Source of the DNA: JAOZHU01 sp964506435
GTDB lineage: Archaea; Thermoproteota; Bathyarchaeia; Bathyarchaeales; Bathycorpusculaceae
Reading direction: 5' to 3'
Assembly: GCA_964506435.1 (NCBI GenBank)
Contig: CAZDLK010000007.1
Coordinates: forward strand, 1-47,794
DNA length: 47,794 nucleotides
Part shown: positions 1 through 7,929 of the stretch, piece after piece
How the letters are laid out: each line of letters starts with the position of its first letter
Numbering within the stretch: the stretch's first letter is position 1
Notes under the pieces: generated by a model
Databases searched by the model: none
What the model was told of the DNA's origin: nothing
Seen by the model: only the letters and a program-made list of their open reading frames with translations
Translations under genes and position numbers: made by a program

Positions 1-31
1 CGCGCGAAATTATGTATGTACGTAGGGTCAT
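1..31 (-). CDS. ABC importer permease, N-terminal fragment cut by the window edge
   Basis: On the minus strand an ATG at 31 opens a frame that reads MTLRTYIISR and runs off the left end. This resembles the usual N-terminus of DppB/OppB-type permeases (a short basic stretch before the first membrane helix), and it lies about 60 nt downstream of the solute-binding protein on the same strand, where the permease gene is normally found. Only ten residues are visible, so the assignment rests on context more than on sequence. Confidence 0.45.
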   Translation of the reverse strand, partial: MTLRTYIISR

Positions 32-89
32 TCTGTTTCACACGCTCATGTTATCAAGAAAAAGAAAGGGGGGAATAAGGTATTATAAT

Positions 90-602
90 TTACTCTTCAG
101 CGTATAATAGCCAGTTGCGCCATTGCTGTGTAATGTCTAAATAGATTCCTTGCACGTTGGGCTTCGATACTGCGTAGGCACCGCTCTGGTACAGCGGGAT
201 TATCGGAACATCTACAACCATTAGGTTCTGAATTTGCCCATACAAATCAGTTCTAGCTGATGCAGTAGTGTTTCCCCTAGCCCACGCAATAAGCTGATCC
301 ATCTCTGCGCTAGCGTAGTTGTGGTGCAGCCATGACCCGCCTGAAGATTGCACAAACGGGTAAATGTAGTCGTCTGGGTCAATGTAGTCTGGATACCAGC
401 CATAAATGTACGCTTCCATGGTTTCTTCTGATCTTTTAACTTTGTACGCTGCCCAGTCGAGACCTTCAAGACTTACGTCAATCACTCCGCTTGCTTCTAA
501 CGACGCCTCAAGCACCAGCGCCTGCTGTTGGCTCTGCGGGTAGTGTCCTGACGTTTCATACCACAACGTGAACGAGAATTTGTGGTTCTCGTCGTTAGCC
601 AA
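90..602 (-). CDS. Peptide/nickel-type ABC solute-binding protein, C-terminal part (frame-broken)
   Basis: This frame gives 170 residues from a TTG at 602 and ends in RNWLLYAEE, typical for the C-terminal lobe of family 5 (DppA/OppA-like) extracellular solute-binding proteins. It contains the late-lobe pattern of paired Tyr/Asp residues (YGWYPDYIDPDDY, about residues 67-79) and the conserved VPIIPLY stretch. It continues the protein encoded at 595-1767 in another frame, overlapping it by 8 nt. Translated alone it would lack half of the ligand-binding site, so it is either the product of a frameshift or part of a decayed gene. There is no good ribosome site at its TTG. Confidence 0.75.
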   Translation of the reverse strand: MANDENHKFSFTLWYETSGHYPQSQQQALVLEASLEASGVIDVSLEGLDWAAYKVKRSEETMEAYIYGWYPDYIDPDDYIYPFVQSSGGSWLHHNYASAEMDQLIAWARGNTTASARTDLYGQIQNLMVVDVPIIPLYQSGAYAVSKPNVQGIYLDITQQWRNWLLYAEE

Positions 603-1767
603 GCGCGCCTAGAAGTTCCTGCGTGAGAGTGTAGTTTGGATTACCTAAGGTTTGGAACGCGTCGGTGTGACCGAACATGCCAATGGGTATCATGCTGAAT
701 AACTCCTCAGCTTGCCCTTGGAACACGGTGTCAACCAGCATAGTTCGATTGATCGCAGAGGCTACTGCCCACCTAAGTGTCACGTCGTCAAAAGGTGCAC
801 TCTTCTGTTGCATGCACAAGTATTGGATAAACGCGCCAGTGCCTTCCCAAACATGCAAGTCAGCGTTTGACTGCATCGTAGTAATGTCCGTGGCAGAAAG
901 CTGCCTAAACGCTATATCAACTGATCCAGATGTCATCGCTACAGCCAAGTTAGCCGAGTCTGCACAGAAATTGAAAATGATGGTCTTTGTTTTCGGGTAG
1001 CCTGCAGCCGCGTTCCAGTAGAGCGGGTTCGCCTCCAGCGTCATCTCAGTGTCTTTTCCCGCAACTCTAGTCCAACTCTTAAGCGTGTAAGGACCCAAAC
1101 CCATCGGGTGGCTTCCTCTAGCGTCGCCGTCTTGATAAACTACCACGTCGTCCACGCTCCAAGCGTCCCCGCTTTTCGGAGCATACGCTGGGTCAACTAT
1201 GTATGATGCTTGGCAAGCCATCAGCGAGAGGAACGCTGCGAACGGAATCTTTAGGTCAAATCTAACCGTGTAGGTGTCAACAACATTGACGCTTTCGATG
1301 ATGTCGCCGTATCCGATGCCTACGAACGCGCCGTCTTCGTCAGCTATGCCTATTCCTCTGTCAAAAGTGTACTTGACATCGTCCGCAGTGAACTCTGCAT
1401 CGTCATCATATTTGACTCCTTCTCGAAGGTAGAATGTCCAGTGTAATCCATCTTCTGACGATTCCCATGAAGTTGCCAATGACGGTATGATATCGTCAAC
1501 GCTACCGGTTGCGCCAGCTTTGTACTCGACCAGTGAGCAGCCTAGTGATTGAATTATTTCCCAGCCGAAGAAGTCGTAGGCTCGCGCTGGATCTAGGCAT
1601 GTTTCCACTGAATCAGTTGTTCCGATTATCAGGGTGTCTTTCATTTTGGCTTGAGGTGCCATCAGGAAGTAGCCAGCAACTCCAGCGATTACTATCACTA
1701 TAATCAATACGCCAACGATTACCATTTTGCCAACTGCTTTTACATCTTTAATTTTCAATTGCTTCAC
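595..1767 (-). CDS. Peptide/nickel-type ABC solute-binding protein, N-terminal part (frame-broken)
   Basis: The product binds a solute outside the cell and hands it to an ABC permease. Residues about 13-36 form a single hydrophobic segment that would anchor the protein in the membrane. The lobe-I pattern follows from about residue 45 (DTLIIGTTD, then DPARAYDF) and the family 5 core LREGVKYDDDAEFTADDV lies near residues 115-132. The frame stops with LGALG at 595 although the fold needs about 170 more residues, which sit in the next frame at 90-602. The two parts sum to about 560 residues, a normal family length. Start is GTG 1767 or, with the GGTGA just upstream, TTG 1758. Confidence 0.8.
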   Translation of the reverse strand: MKQLKIKDVKAVGKMVIVGVLIIVIVIAGVAGYFLMAPQAKMKDTLIIGTTDSVETCLDPARAYDFFGWEIIQSLGCSLVEYKAGATGSVDDIIPSLATSWESSEDGLHWTFYLREGVKYDDDAEFTADDVKYTFDRGIGIADEDGAFVGIGYGDIIESVNVVDTYTVRFDLKIPFAAFLSLMACQASYIVDPAYAPKSGDAWSVDDVVVYQDGDARGSHPMGLGPYTLKSWTRVAGKDTEMTLEANPLYWNAAAGYPKTKTIIFNFCADSANLAVAMTSGSVDIAFRQLSATDITTMQSNADLHVWEGTGAFIQYLCMQQKSAPFDDVTLRWAVASAINRTMLVDTVFQGQAEELFSMIPIGMFGHTDAFQTLGNPNYTLTQELLGALG

Positions 1768-1789
1768 CGTAAGTACACTGTTTGAGTCG

Positions 1790-1803
1790 TTTAAAATATA
1801 AGA
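1790..1803 (-). promoter_or_regulatory. TATA-type promoter of the solute-binding protein gene
   Basis: On the minus strand the sequence TTATATTTTAAA lies about 30 nt before the GTG/TTG start region of the binding-protein gene, the right spacing for an archaeal TATA box and a leaderless or very short leader transcript. Confidence 0.45.
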
Positions 1804-1935
1804 TTTTCCAAAAGTATAGCTTTCGGCGTTACTTACGTTATTAAACTGGCCTGAAAAAGAGCAAAAATGACTGCTCAGAAGGAGACATATTTGTTGGTTT
1901 GGGCTTTCGTGCCGTGCTCATTCTGCCTTGAAACG

Positions 1936-2256
1936 TTAAAAACCAAACAACGGCTTTTCTTTTTTATCGCCTGATTCTTCGTGTTCTCCTTCTTCGGATA
2001 TGTGGTGCGCCACATGGATGCCTAAGCCAGTAGCGGCGCCTGCTGACAGCCCAAGCAAGAGATTGGTGAGCCAAGCATATTGCGTTCCGTTCACCAAGGC
2101 AAAAGCAACAAGTACATCGAATATTATGGCGATGGCTAGATAACCGTAACACCATGTTTTGACGCTGGTTCCTCTCGGCTGGTTTATGCCTATGCCGACT
2201 AGCACACCGAGCATTATTAAGAAGCCAATTAACGCGTAAATCCAATCGCCAATCAA
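1936..2256 (-). CDS. Small membrane protein of unknown function
   Basis: A 106-residue protein with three predicted membrane helices (about residues 4-24, 36-58 and 61-83) and a charged C-terminal tail rich in Glu, Lys and His (HVAHHISEEGEHEESGDKKE). I do not recognise a family. The start is TTG 2256: a GGTGA lies 6 nt upstream. It is transcribed in the same direction as the binding-protein gene and lies about 170 nt upstream of it, but that gene has its own promoter, so joint function is not implied. Confidence 0.65.
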   Translation of the reverse strand: MIGDWIYALIGFLIMLGVLVGIGINQPRGTSVKTWCYGYLAIAIIFDVLVAFALVNGTQYAWLTNLLLGLSAGAATGLGIHVAHHISEEGEHEESGDKKEKPLFGF

Positions 2257-2462
2257 ACTGTTTCACCGCTGAATTTACTATTTCTTAGCCCGTTCAGCTT
2301 TAAGAGCTTATCTGAACGAAATACGCTGTGCCTTCAGCAGAAAACAATTCACGTGTATTCCTTGCCGTTACCTTTTTTTACTGAATCTTGAGTGTTATAC
2401 CCTTCTAAGGCTGGTGACTAAAAGTAACAAACTTTGATGAACGGCACTGCCACAAGTGGGCT

Positions 2463-4505
2463 TTGCTGCTGCGTAAAAGGCAAGAGAAAATGCGCCAACT
2501 ATTAAGCGCTTTAACTGAAGGAAACTCTACGCAGGCGAAGCGTTTGTTCTCAGAGGTTTTCCGCGGCGTAGCTGTTGACAAAAGTGTTGACCCTGGCATG
2601 AGCGGGTCGCTTTTGTATCACATGGCCATGGTGACAAAGATGGCGGCGGAAACCCGTTTTCTTTTGGAAGCGTTGGGCGCGGAAGAGCCTGACATGGAGG
2701 CGCGGCTGTGGAGGTTTTACGGTGACTTCGTAGCCGATGTAAAGGCGCTCACTGAACCACTAGGTCCGCTGGAAGTGCATCCGAAAGCAATTGTGAAAGA
2801 AACTTTAGGCACCCGCGAGAAAATAGCTTTGTTTAAGCGTTTAACTGAAAAAACCAAAGCAGTGGAAGCTACACTCGGCGATGGTGCCTCTGCAGAGAAT
2901 CTAAACGATTTGTTCCGAGAATGGGCTGAAAACGTTATCAAAACGCGTTTGCGGCAAGAATATGAAACCATTAAAGGTTTACTCGTCACCGCAGAATTAG
3001 CTAAGACCGTGGGGTTGCCGCGGCTTGAAGCTGCAATGAGTCATGTGCAGGCAAAGTTCGGCGAAGAAACAGTCAGCATTGCACTGGATGTTACTCTTGA
3101 AGTTGGACTTAGACGAGAGAAACTGCAGTCAGTCATGTTAAGCGACCATTTCATTAACTACAAAATGGACATGGCGAAACTGGACGGGAACATGGAATTC
3201 CTAAACTGCCCCATTTTCGGCAGCCACAAATACCTCGCCGAGAAATTAGGCATAAACGCTGATGTGACCGCGCTTTTTTGCACGCATTTTTGCTACGCAC
3301 ACGCCAAAGCCATGTTGGAAACTGTGATGCCTTTTCCCTTCGCGTTACAGCAGCCTCAGCGGATGGCTACTCACGGCAAATGCGAGTTTTACCTCAAAAT
3401 TGCAGCGCCATCTAACGCAGCAGCTTCAGAAAAATTTGTTCCGCTTGTTGTCTCTTGGAACGTCACACGCAAATGCAACTTGAAATGCCCACATTGCTAC
3501 ATAAACGCGACTAAGCAGGAGTTACGCAACGAACTAAGCACCGACGAAGCAAAAAAGCTTATAGACCAAATCTGCGAAGTCAGCAAGCCCCTGCTGATAC
3601 TAAGCGGAGGAGAACCCCTCTTGCGTGAAGACATTTTTGAACTCATCCGCTACGGCACTGAAAAAGGTTTACGAATGGGTTTAGGCAGCAACGGTGCGCT
3701 TATTGATACGGCTGCCGCGAAGAAACTCAAGGAGGCAGGCGTAAAAACCGTTTCCATAAGCTTAGATTCAAGCGTTCCAGAGCGGCACGACGAGTTCAGA
3801 GGCGTAGCTGGCTCATGGGAAAAAGCTGTCCGCGCCATAAAAGCGTTGAAGGCGAACGATGTGCTCGTTCAAGTAAACACCACGGTGACTCAGCAGAATC
3901 ACGCTGAAATTGACGAGATAATGTCGTTAGCTGAGCAGTTAGGCGTAGAGAACTTTCACTTGTTTTTCCTTGTACCCACGGGCAGAGGCGCAAAAATCGC
4001 CGATATCTCCCCCACCATGTACGAAGACATGATTAAGACTGCCTTCGCAAAAACCGCTAAGCATAAGCTTAACGTGAGGCCCTCCTGTGCGCCTCAGTTT
4101 ATGCGAATCGCGAAAGACATGAACTTAGACATGCGGCAGTGGATTCGCGGATGCATCGCGGGGCTCTACTACTGCCGTGTTTACCCCAACGGCGACATAA
4201 CTCCCTGCCCGTATTTGCCTGTTAAACTGGGAAACATTCGCGAAAAATCGTTCAGCGACATATGGTTCACTTCAGACGTCTTTAAATCGTTACGGAATTT
4301 TGACGCGTTGAAAGGCAAATGCGGCGCATGCGAGTACCGCAGTTTGTGCGGCGGATGCCGTGCACGCGCGTACGGGCTTTCAAGTGACTTTATTGATTTC
4401 TGCGGTGACCTGCATGAGCCTGCCGAGTTACAAGGCGACTATTTGGCTGAAGACCCGTGGTGCGTTTACCAACCAAAACACCAGAACAGGCCGAATGAAA
4501 AATAA
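2463..4505 (+). CDS. Radical SAM/SPASM protein with a long N-terminal extension
   Basis: A 680-residue protein. The radical SAM [4Fe-4S] motif CNLKCPHC lies at residues 338-345, followed by the SAM-binding GGEP motif (LSGGEPLLRED). A C-terminal SPASM-type auxiliary-cluster region carries CIAGLYYC, CPYLP and CGACEYRSLCGGCRARAYG, ending in GDYLAEDPWCVYQP. This tail is close to AhbD/NirJ-type enzymes of the alternative haem pathway, normally 350-400 residues long. The first 330 residues are extra; the part before the radical SAM core (LNCPIFGSHKYLAEKLG, then two further Cys and FYLKI) resembles the Cys-containing ATC-hydrolase-like/DUF6125 fold. No haem gene is nearby, so the substrate is open. 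The start may be TTG 2463 or ATG 2490, which has AAAGG 9 nt upstream. Confidence 0.85.
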   Translation: MLLRKRQEKMRQLLSALTEGNSTQAKRLFSEVFRGVAVDKSVDPGMSGSLLYHMAMVTKMAAETRFLLEALGAEEPDMEARLWRFYGDFVADVKALTEPLGPLEVHPKAIVKETLGTREKIALFKRLTEKTKAVEATLGDGASAENLNDLFREWAENVIKTRLRQEYETIKGLLVTAELAKTVGLPRLEAAMSHVQAKFGEETVSIALDVTLEVGLRREKLQSVMLSDHFINYKMDMAKLDGNMEFLNCPIFGSHKYLAEKLGINADVTALFCTHFCYAHAKAMLETVMPFPFALQQPQRMATHGKCEFYLKIAAPSNAAASEKFVPLVVSWNVTRKCNLKCPHCYINATKQELRNELSTDEAKKLIDQICEVSKPLLILSGGEPLLREDIFELIRYGTEKGLRMGLGSNGALIDTAAAKKLKEAGVKTVSISLDSSVPERHDEFRGVAGSWEKAVRAIKALKANDVLVQVNTTVTQQNHAEIDEIMSLAEQLGVENFHLFFLVPTGRGAKIADISPTMYEDMIKTAFAKTAKHKLNVRPSCAPQFMRIAKDMNLDMRQWIRGCIAGLYYCRVYPNGDITPCPYLPVKLGNIREKSFSDIWFTSDVFKSLRNFDALKGKCGACEYRSLCGGCRARAYGLSSDFIDFCGDLHEPAELQGDYLAEDPWCVYQPKHQNRPNEK

Positions 4506-4580
4506 AACACGTTTCTCAGCGAAAGAGTGGCTAGTTGTCACTTCTGAAGTATTGTCCTCTATTGCGTCTTCTTAGAAACC

Positions 4581-4656
4581 TATTTAAGCAGTATGCGTCA
4601 CAACATAAAAAGTTCGGGAGTGACCGTTGAGGGGAGTTGTAATTCTCTATCTCAAC
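4581..4656 (+). promoter_or_regulatory. Promoter and leader stem of the cation-permease operon
   Basis: A TATA box TATTTAAG at 4581-4588 predicts a transcript start near 4610, nearly 300 nt before the permease start. The leader then holds a stem GTTGAG (4626-4631) with CTCAAC (4651-4656). The long leader continues through a short ORF (4682-4813) and a hairpin over the permease ribosome site (4846-4905). All elements are read from sequence; the start site is inferred from box spacing. Confidence 0.45.
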
Positions 4657-4681
4657 AATGCCACTGAATAGGTGCCTATGA

Positions 4682-4813
4682 ATGGCTGAAAACAAACAAG
4701 ACATACAAGAGGGGGAAAAAGATGAAAGTTGCGAACAGCCCGCATTATCAATCCGCAATTTCTCAATTCCACTTCTCAAGCAACCCCCCGAAGCGTGGCA
4801 AAAAGGCACTTAA
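4682..4813 (+). CDS. Possible 43-codon leader ORF upstream of the cation permease
   Basis: ATG 4682 has GGTG 7 nt upstream and opens 43 codons ending at TAA 4811-4813. The peptide starts MAENKQDIQEGEKDESCEQP, so its first half is strongly acidic, and its end (IPLLKQPPEAWQKGT) has a Pro pair. Its stop lies 32 nt before the 5' arm of the hairpin that covers the permease ribosome site. I do not recognise a family. It could be a regulatory leader peptide, a small real protein, or a chance frame. Confidence 0.35.
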   Translation: MAENKQDIQEGEKDESCEQPALSIRNFSIPLLKQPPEAWQKGT

Positions 4814-4845
4814 CTTCAAAGTAACCAGTTTTTTGAATACCCCAC

Positions 4846-4905
4846 TTGTCTATCGTCTACACTTTCCAGCAAGACATAATACGCTCTTAAGGAGGCGATA
4901 GACAA
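4846..4905 (+). promoter_or_regulatory. Hairpin sequestering the ribosome site and start codon of the cation permease
   Basis: TTGTCTATCGTCT (4846-4858) pairs with AGGCGATAGACAA (4893-4905): 13 consecutive pairs with one G-U, and a 34-nt loop. The 3' arm contains the AGG of the Shine-Dalgarno GGAGG (4891-4895) and the A of the permease ATG (4905). In RNA this would hide the ribosome site, so translation would depend on opening the stem. The pairing is seen directly; its regulatory role is inferred from position. See the separate finding. Confidence 0.6.
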
Positions 4906-6104
4906 TGGCAAATTCTGGCAGCCCAAAACGTTTTTTCAGCTCCCTCAAAGAAATGCTCATTGCATTTGCCTTTGATATAGGCGGATTGTTCGCAGGCTTC
5001 ATAGTTGCATCTCAACTCGGCGTCTTCCAGCTGGCTCCATGGACTATCGCACTTTACCCCGCTATTCTCAGCGCAAAAGGCGTAATTGGCGGTTTACTCA
5101 GCGGCCGATTAGGTACCGCATTACACTTAGGCACCATTTACCCTAGATTTCTTGGAAACACAAGAAGCTTCTACAAACTGGTTGAAGCGTTAATTTTTAT
5201 CACGTTAGTAACAAGCGTCGCGATGAGTTCCATTTCTCTAATTTTCGGTCACTTATTCTGGGGGATAACACTTGCTGATTTCCCCGCTATTCTGTCCGTT
5301 GTGGTATCCACCATGACTATCGGTCTAACTATTTCCTTAATAACAATGAAAGTGGCTTTTGCCTCGTTCAAAAAGGGCTTGGACCCAGACATCATCGTGT
5401 ACCCTGTGATGTCCACGGTTGCCGACATTTTCATCACAATCTGCTACGTTGCCGTGCTCAACTTGTTTTTCTTTGTTGATTTAGGCAAATGGTTCACCAT
5501 TATAATCGGGGCAGTTCATTTGCTGCTTGTATTGTACATTTTCCCAAAGAACATGCGCCAACCCGAATTCATCAAAACCATCAAAGAGTCTCTGGTTACG
5601 CTGATGTTTGTATCAGTCATCGTTAACATAACTGGAACAATCCTGAGGGAAATAAGCGGTTTCATCGAAAACCGTAGAGAAGTTTACATGGTTTATCCAG
5701 CGATGATTGACATGATAGGCGACGTTGGCTCCGTTGTCGGCTCCACCGCAACAACAAAACTTGCTTTGGGCCTGCTTAAGCCTTCATTTTCCTCAATACG
5801 TAACCACGCACGAAACATTTTAAGCGCGTGGACCGCCTCAATCATGCTGTTCGTTGCGATGGCTGTTTTGTCGCTGTCAATTACGGGCTTATTTTCGTTT
5901 TCCGCCTTTCTCCACCTCATTTCAGTCCTGCTGGTCGCCAACATAATTGCTGTTGCTACAATAGTCCTATTATCGTATGGCGTTTCAATTCTCACGTTCA
6001 AGAAAGGTCTCGACCCAGACAACTTCGTCATTCCCATCGAAAGCTCTTTCGCTGACAGCGCAATGACTGTTTCACTACTAATCGCCCTACTTTTGGTGGG
6101 ATAA
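4905..6104 (+). CDS. MgtE/SLC41-type divalent-cation permease with two repeats
   Basis: A 399-residue membrane protein made of two homologous halves, each with about five membrane helices. Each half carries the family signature KKGLDPD followed by a helix with conserved P, S/T and D (KKGLDPDIIVYPVMSTVAD at about residues 157-175 and KKGLDPDNFVIPIESSFAD at about 368-386). This is the MgtE integral domain duplicated, without the cytosolic N and CBS domains of bacterial MgtE, as in archaeal SLC41-like permeases. Mg2+ or a similar divalent ion is the expected substrate. The next two genes encode PhoU/TrkA-C proteins, a known pairing. The ribosome site GGAGG lies 9 nt upstream of the ATG and is buried in a hairpin. 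Confidence 0.88.
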   Translation: MANSGSPKRFFSSLKEMLIAFAFDIGGLFAGFIVASQLGVFQLAPWTIALYPAILSAKGVIGGLLSGRLGTALHLGTIYPRFLGNTRSFYKLVEALIFITLVTSVAMSSISLIFGHLFWGITLADFPAILSVVVSTMTIGLTISLITMKVAFASFKKGLDPDIIVYPVMSTVADIFITICYVAVLNLFFFVDLGKWFTIIIGAVHLLLVLYIFPKNMRQPEFIKTIKESLVTLMFVSVIVNITGTILREISGFIENRREVYMVYPAMIDMIGDVGSVVGSTATTKLALGLLKPSFSSIRNHARNILSAWTASIMLFVAMAVLSLSITGLFSFSAFLHLISVLLVANIIAVATIVLLSYGVSILTFKKGLDPDNFVIPIESSFADSAMTVSLLIALLLVG

Positions 6105-6126
6105 CCATGCAGAGTATAATTAAAAT

Positions 6127-6783
6127 ATGCCAAATCCATTACTAAACAGAGGAGCGCTCCCCAGAGCTATGCCCAGCTTTGAAAGAATAGAATACAAACC
6201 CATATCCGTTCGAGAACTTCTCTTAGAAATGAAAAACCTTTCTGAACTCATGATTGATCTCGCTTATTCCGCCGCTTTATTCAACGACAAAGAACTGGCG
6301 GAAGACGTTCTGACACTTGAACGCCACATTGATACGCTATCCTACTTGTTAGACATGGAAATCATGGTAGCTGCAAGAGATTCAAGAGACGCAGAGGCAC
6401 TTATAGGCGTCTCCACGGTGGCAGCCGCGACAGATAAAATCTCAGACGCAGCAGCAGACATAGCTGCCATTGTAATACGCGACATTGGCGTGCACCCCAT
6501 AGTGGGCGCGATGTTCGAAAAAGTTGAAGAACGCCTCATGAAAGCAACAGTGAAAGAGAACTCGGTAATAGCGGGAAAACAAATAGCCCAACTTGACTTA
6601 GCCGCTAGAATGGGCGTGGACATCATTGCCATACGCAGAAACAAAGATTGGATAATTGACCCCGAGGACACTGAAAGAGTTTTCAACGGCGACACTCTGA
6701 TAACGCGCGGAGCACCCGTAGGCATCAAAGAATTCAAAGACCTCGCCGAAGGAAGAATCACCCAACTGGAGGCAGAAGAATGA
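6127..6783 (+). CDS. PhoU/TrkA-C domain protein, probable regulatory partner of the cation permease (copy 1)
   Basis: A 218-residue soluble protein. Residues about 25-130 are helical and PhoU-like (LLLEMKNLSELMIDLAYSAA); residues about 140-210 form a TrkA-C (RCK-C) domain with the typical SVIAGKQIAQLDLAARMGVD strand-helix start and a final GDTLITRG loop. RCK-C domains bind small ligands or ions and gate transporters. It starts 23 nt after the permease and overlaps its paralogue by 4 nt (ATGA), so the three genes form one operon. ATG 6127 has no clear ribosome site; ATG 6169 is an alternative, with AGAGGAG about 15 nt upstream. Confidence 0.85.
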   Translation: MPNPLLNRGALPRAMPSFERIEYKPISVRELLLEMKNLSELMIDLAYSAALFNDKELAEDVLTLERHIDTLSYLLDMEIMVAARDSRDAEALIGVSTVAAATDKISDAAADIAAIVIRDIGVHPIVGAMFEKVEERLMKATVKENSVIAGKQIAQLDLAARMGVDIIAIRRNKDWIIDPEDTERVFNGDTLITRGAPVGIKEFKDLAEGRITQLEAEE

Positions 6784-7373
6784 CAGAGCAGAAACATTTT
6801 GAAGAAATTGTCGCGCGACTCGCTGAACTCAAGGACACTTCCGAATTAATGATTGATTTGGCTTATTCAACTTTAATGCTAAACAGCAAAGAACTGGCTG
6901 AAGAAGTGCAGCGCCTAGAGGAGCACATGGACGACCTGCACACGGAATTCGAGCTGCTGGCGCTAAAAAGCGACTTCAAGAAAGAAGAGGCTTCCGGCTT
7001 TCTGGGTCTAATCAGATTAGGCGTGGCAACGGAGAAAATCGCAGACGCCGCGGCTGAAATGGCGGAGGTTGTCCTGCGAGGCATTGAACCGCACCCAGTG
7101 TTGAAACTAGCCATAAAAGAGGCTGAAGAAACAGTCACGCAAGCCTGCGTAACCGCGGAATCTCCGCTCGTAAACAAGACGCTTAGAGAGGCACGCGTGC
7201 ACGAAGAAACAGGCATGTGGCTTCTCGTGATAAAAAGGGGCAGCAGATGGGTGCGCCCTAAATCGGATACGCGAATTCAAACAGGCGACATCCTGATTGC
7301 ATCAGGTTACGCTGACGGTGTTGAAGACCTCAAGAAACTTGCTTCTCCCAGCGAAAGCTGCACAGTTGAATAG
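6780..7373 (+). CDS. PhoU/TrkA-C domain protein, probable regulatory partner of the cation permease (copy 2)
   Basis: A 197-residue paralogue of the preceding gene with the same two domains: a helical PhoU-like part (ELKDTSELMIDLAYSTLML) and a TrkA-C part (SPLVNKTLREARVHEETGMW, ending GDILIASG). The two copies may form a heteromeric cytosolic ring or dimer on the permease. The start ATG overlaps the stop of copy 1 (ATGA), implying translational coupling and fixed stoichiometry. Tandem duplication is clear from the shared SELMIDLAYS and EKIADAAAEMAEVV-like stretches. Confidence 0.85.
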   Translation: MTEQKHFEEIVARLAELKDTSELMIDLAYSTLMLNSKELAEEVQRLEEHMDDLHTEFELLALKSDFKKEEASGFLGLIRLGVATEKIADAAAEMAEVVLRGIEPHPVLKLAIKEAEETVTQACVTAESPLVNKTLREARVHEETGMWLLVIKRGSRWVRPKSDTRIQTGDILIASGYADGVEDLKKLASPSESCTVE

Positions 7374-7398
7374 TCTCAATCTTTACTTCCACTGCATT

Positions 7399-7440
7399 AA
7401 AACTATAAATCCGCAGTTGTTCTCTCTTTGTTACAGGAGG
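7399..7440 (+). promoter_or_regulatory. Promoter and ribosome site of the zinc-binding small protein
   Basis: A TATA-like AACTATAAAT lies at 7401-7410 and a strong ribosome site AGGAGGG at 7435-7441. The predicted transcript start is near 7430. The ribosome site points to a start at 7445-7448, where no ATG, GTG or TTG exists. Confidence 0.5.
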
Positions 7441-7444
7441 GCTA

Positions 7445-7768
7445 ATTATCTCCCACGCTGAAGAGGAACCTAAAAAAGGCCATGGCTACACTTGCCCGAA
7501 TGCCGCCTGCGGGAAAACCTTCACGACACCCCTTAAGGCTGTGAACCTCCAGCGTAGCCCCGAAAAAACCTATGAGGCCTGCCCCTACTGTTTAACCGAA
7601 ATAACCGAAGCAGACAAAAAAACCACAGACTCTTCACATGCAACGGAATCGGGCTGCACTCATTACGTGGGATATCTTTATGAGCGAACGGCAAGCGGCG
7701 AAGTTCCTGATGAATGCATTCTTTGCAAAGACTTGCTTTCTTGTATGCTGAAAAAAACGAAGCGCTAA
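7445..7768 (+). CDS. Small Cys-rich, probably zinc-binding protein; non-canonical start codon likely
   Basis: The frame is open from before 7445 and codes for about 107 residues. CPNAAC near residues 17-22 and CPYC about 30 residues later make one zinc-ribbon-like pair; the C-terminal half has CTHYVGYLYERTASGEVPDE followed by CILCKDLLSC. This CxHYxGYL...PDECxxCKDxxxCML tail recurs in uncharacterised archaeal proteins as I remember them. The first GTG (7541) would delete the first Cys pair, while AGGAGGG at 7435-7441 points to ATT 7445 or ATC 7448. A zinc protein of unknown role is the safest call. Confidence 0.65.
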   Translation: MISHAEEEPKKGHGYTCPNAACGKTFTTPLKAVNLQRSPEKTYEACPYCLTEITEADKKTTDSSHATESGCTHYVGYLYERTASGEVPDECILCKDLLSCMLKKTKR

Positions 7769-7840
7769 GCTGCTTTGCTTGGTAAACACCTGTCTTAGGT
7801 AAATCTGCCACGTGGTTTTCCAAGAAGATGCCGTCTGCTC

Positions 7841-7879
7841 TTTTTTTATGATGTTGAGTAATTAAAAAGTTAAAAAAAA
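7841..7879. terminator. Back-to-back T-run terminators between convergent genes
   Basis: Seven T (7841-7847) follow the plus-strand zinc-protein gene, and eight A on the plus strand (7872-7879) give a T-run for the minus-strand gene ending at 7930. Oligo-T tracts are the usual archaeal termination signal. Confidence 0.5.
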
Positions 7880-7929
7880 CAGGCTAGGGAATTATTTGCC
7901 TGCTGGATTACGTAGAATTGCTTTGGAGT

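Noticed and set aside
5693..6139. 148-codon minus-strand frame under the cation permease
   Set aside because: It is antisense to conserved MgtE repeats and has no family features.
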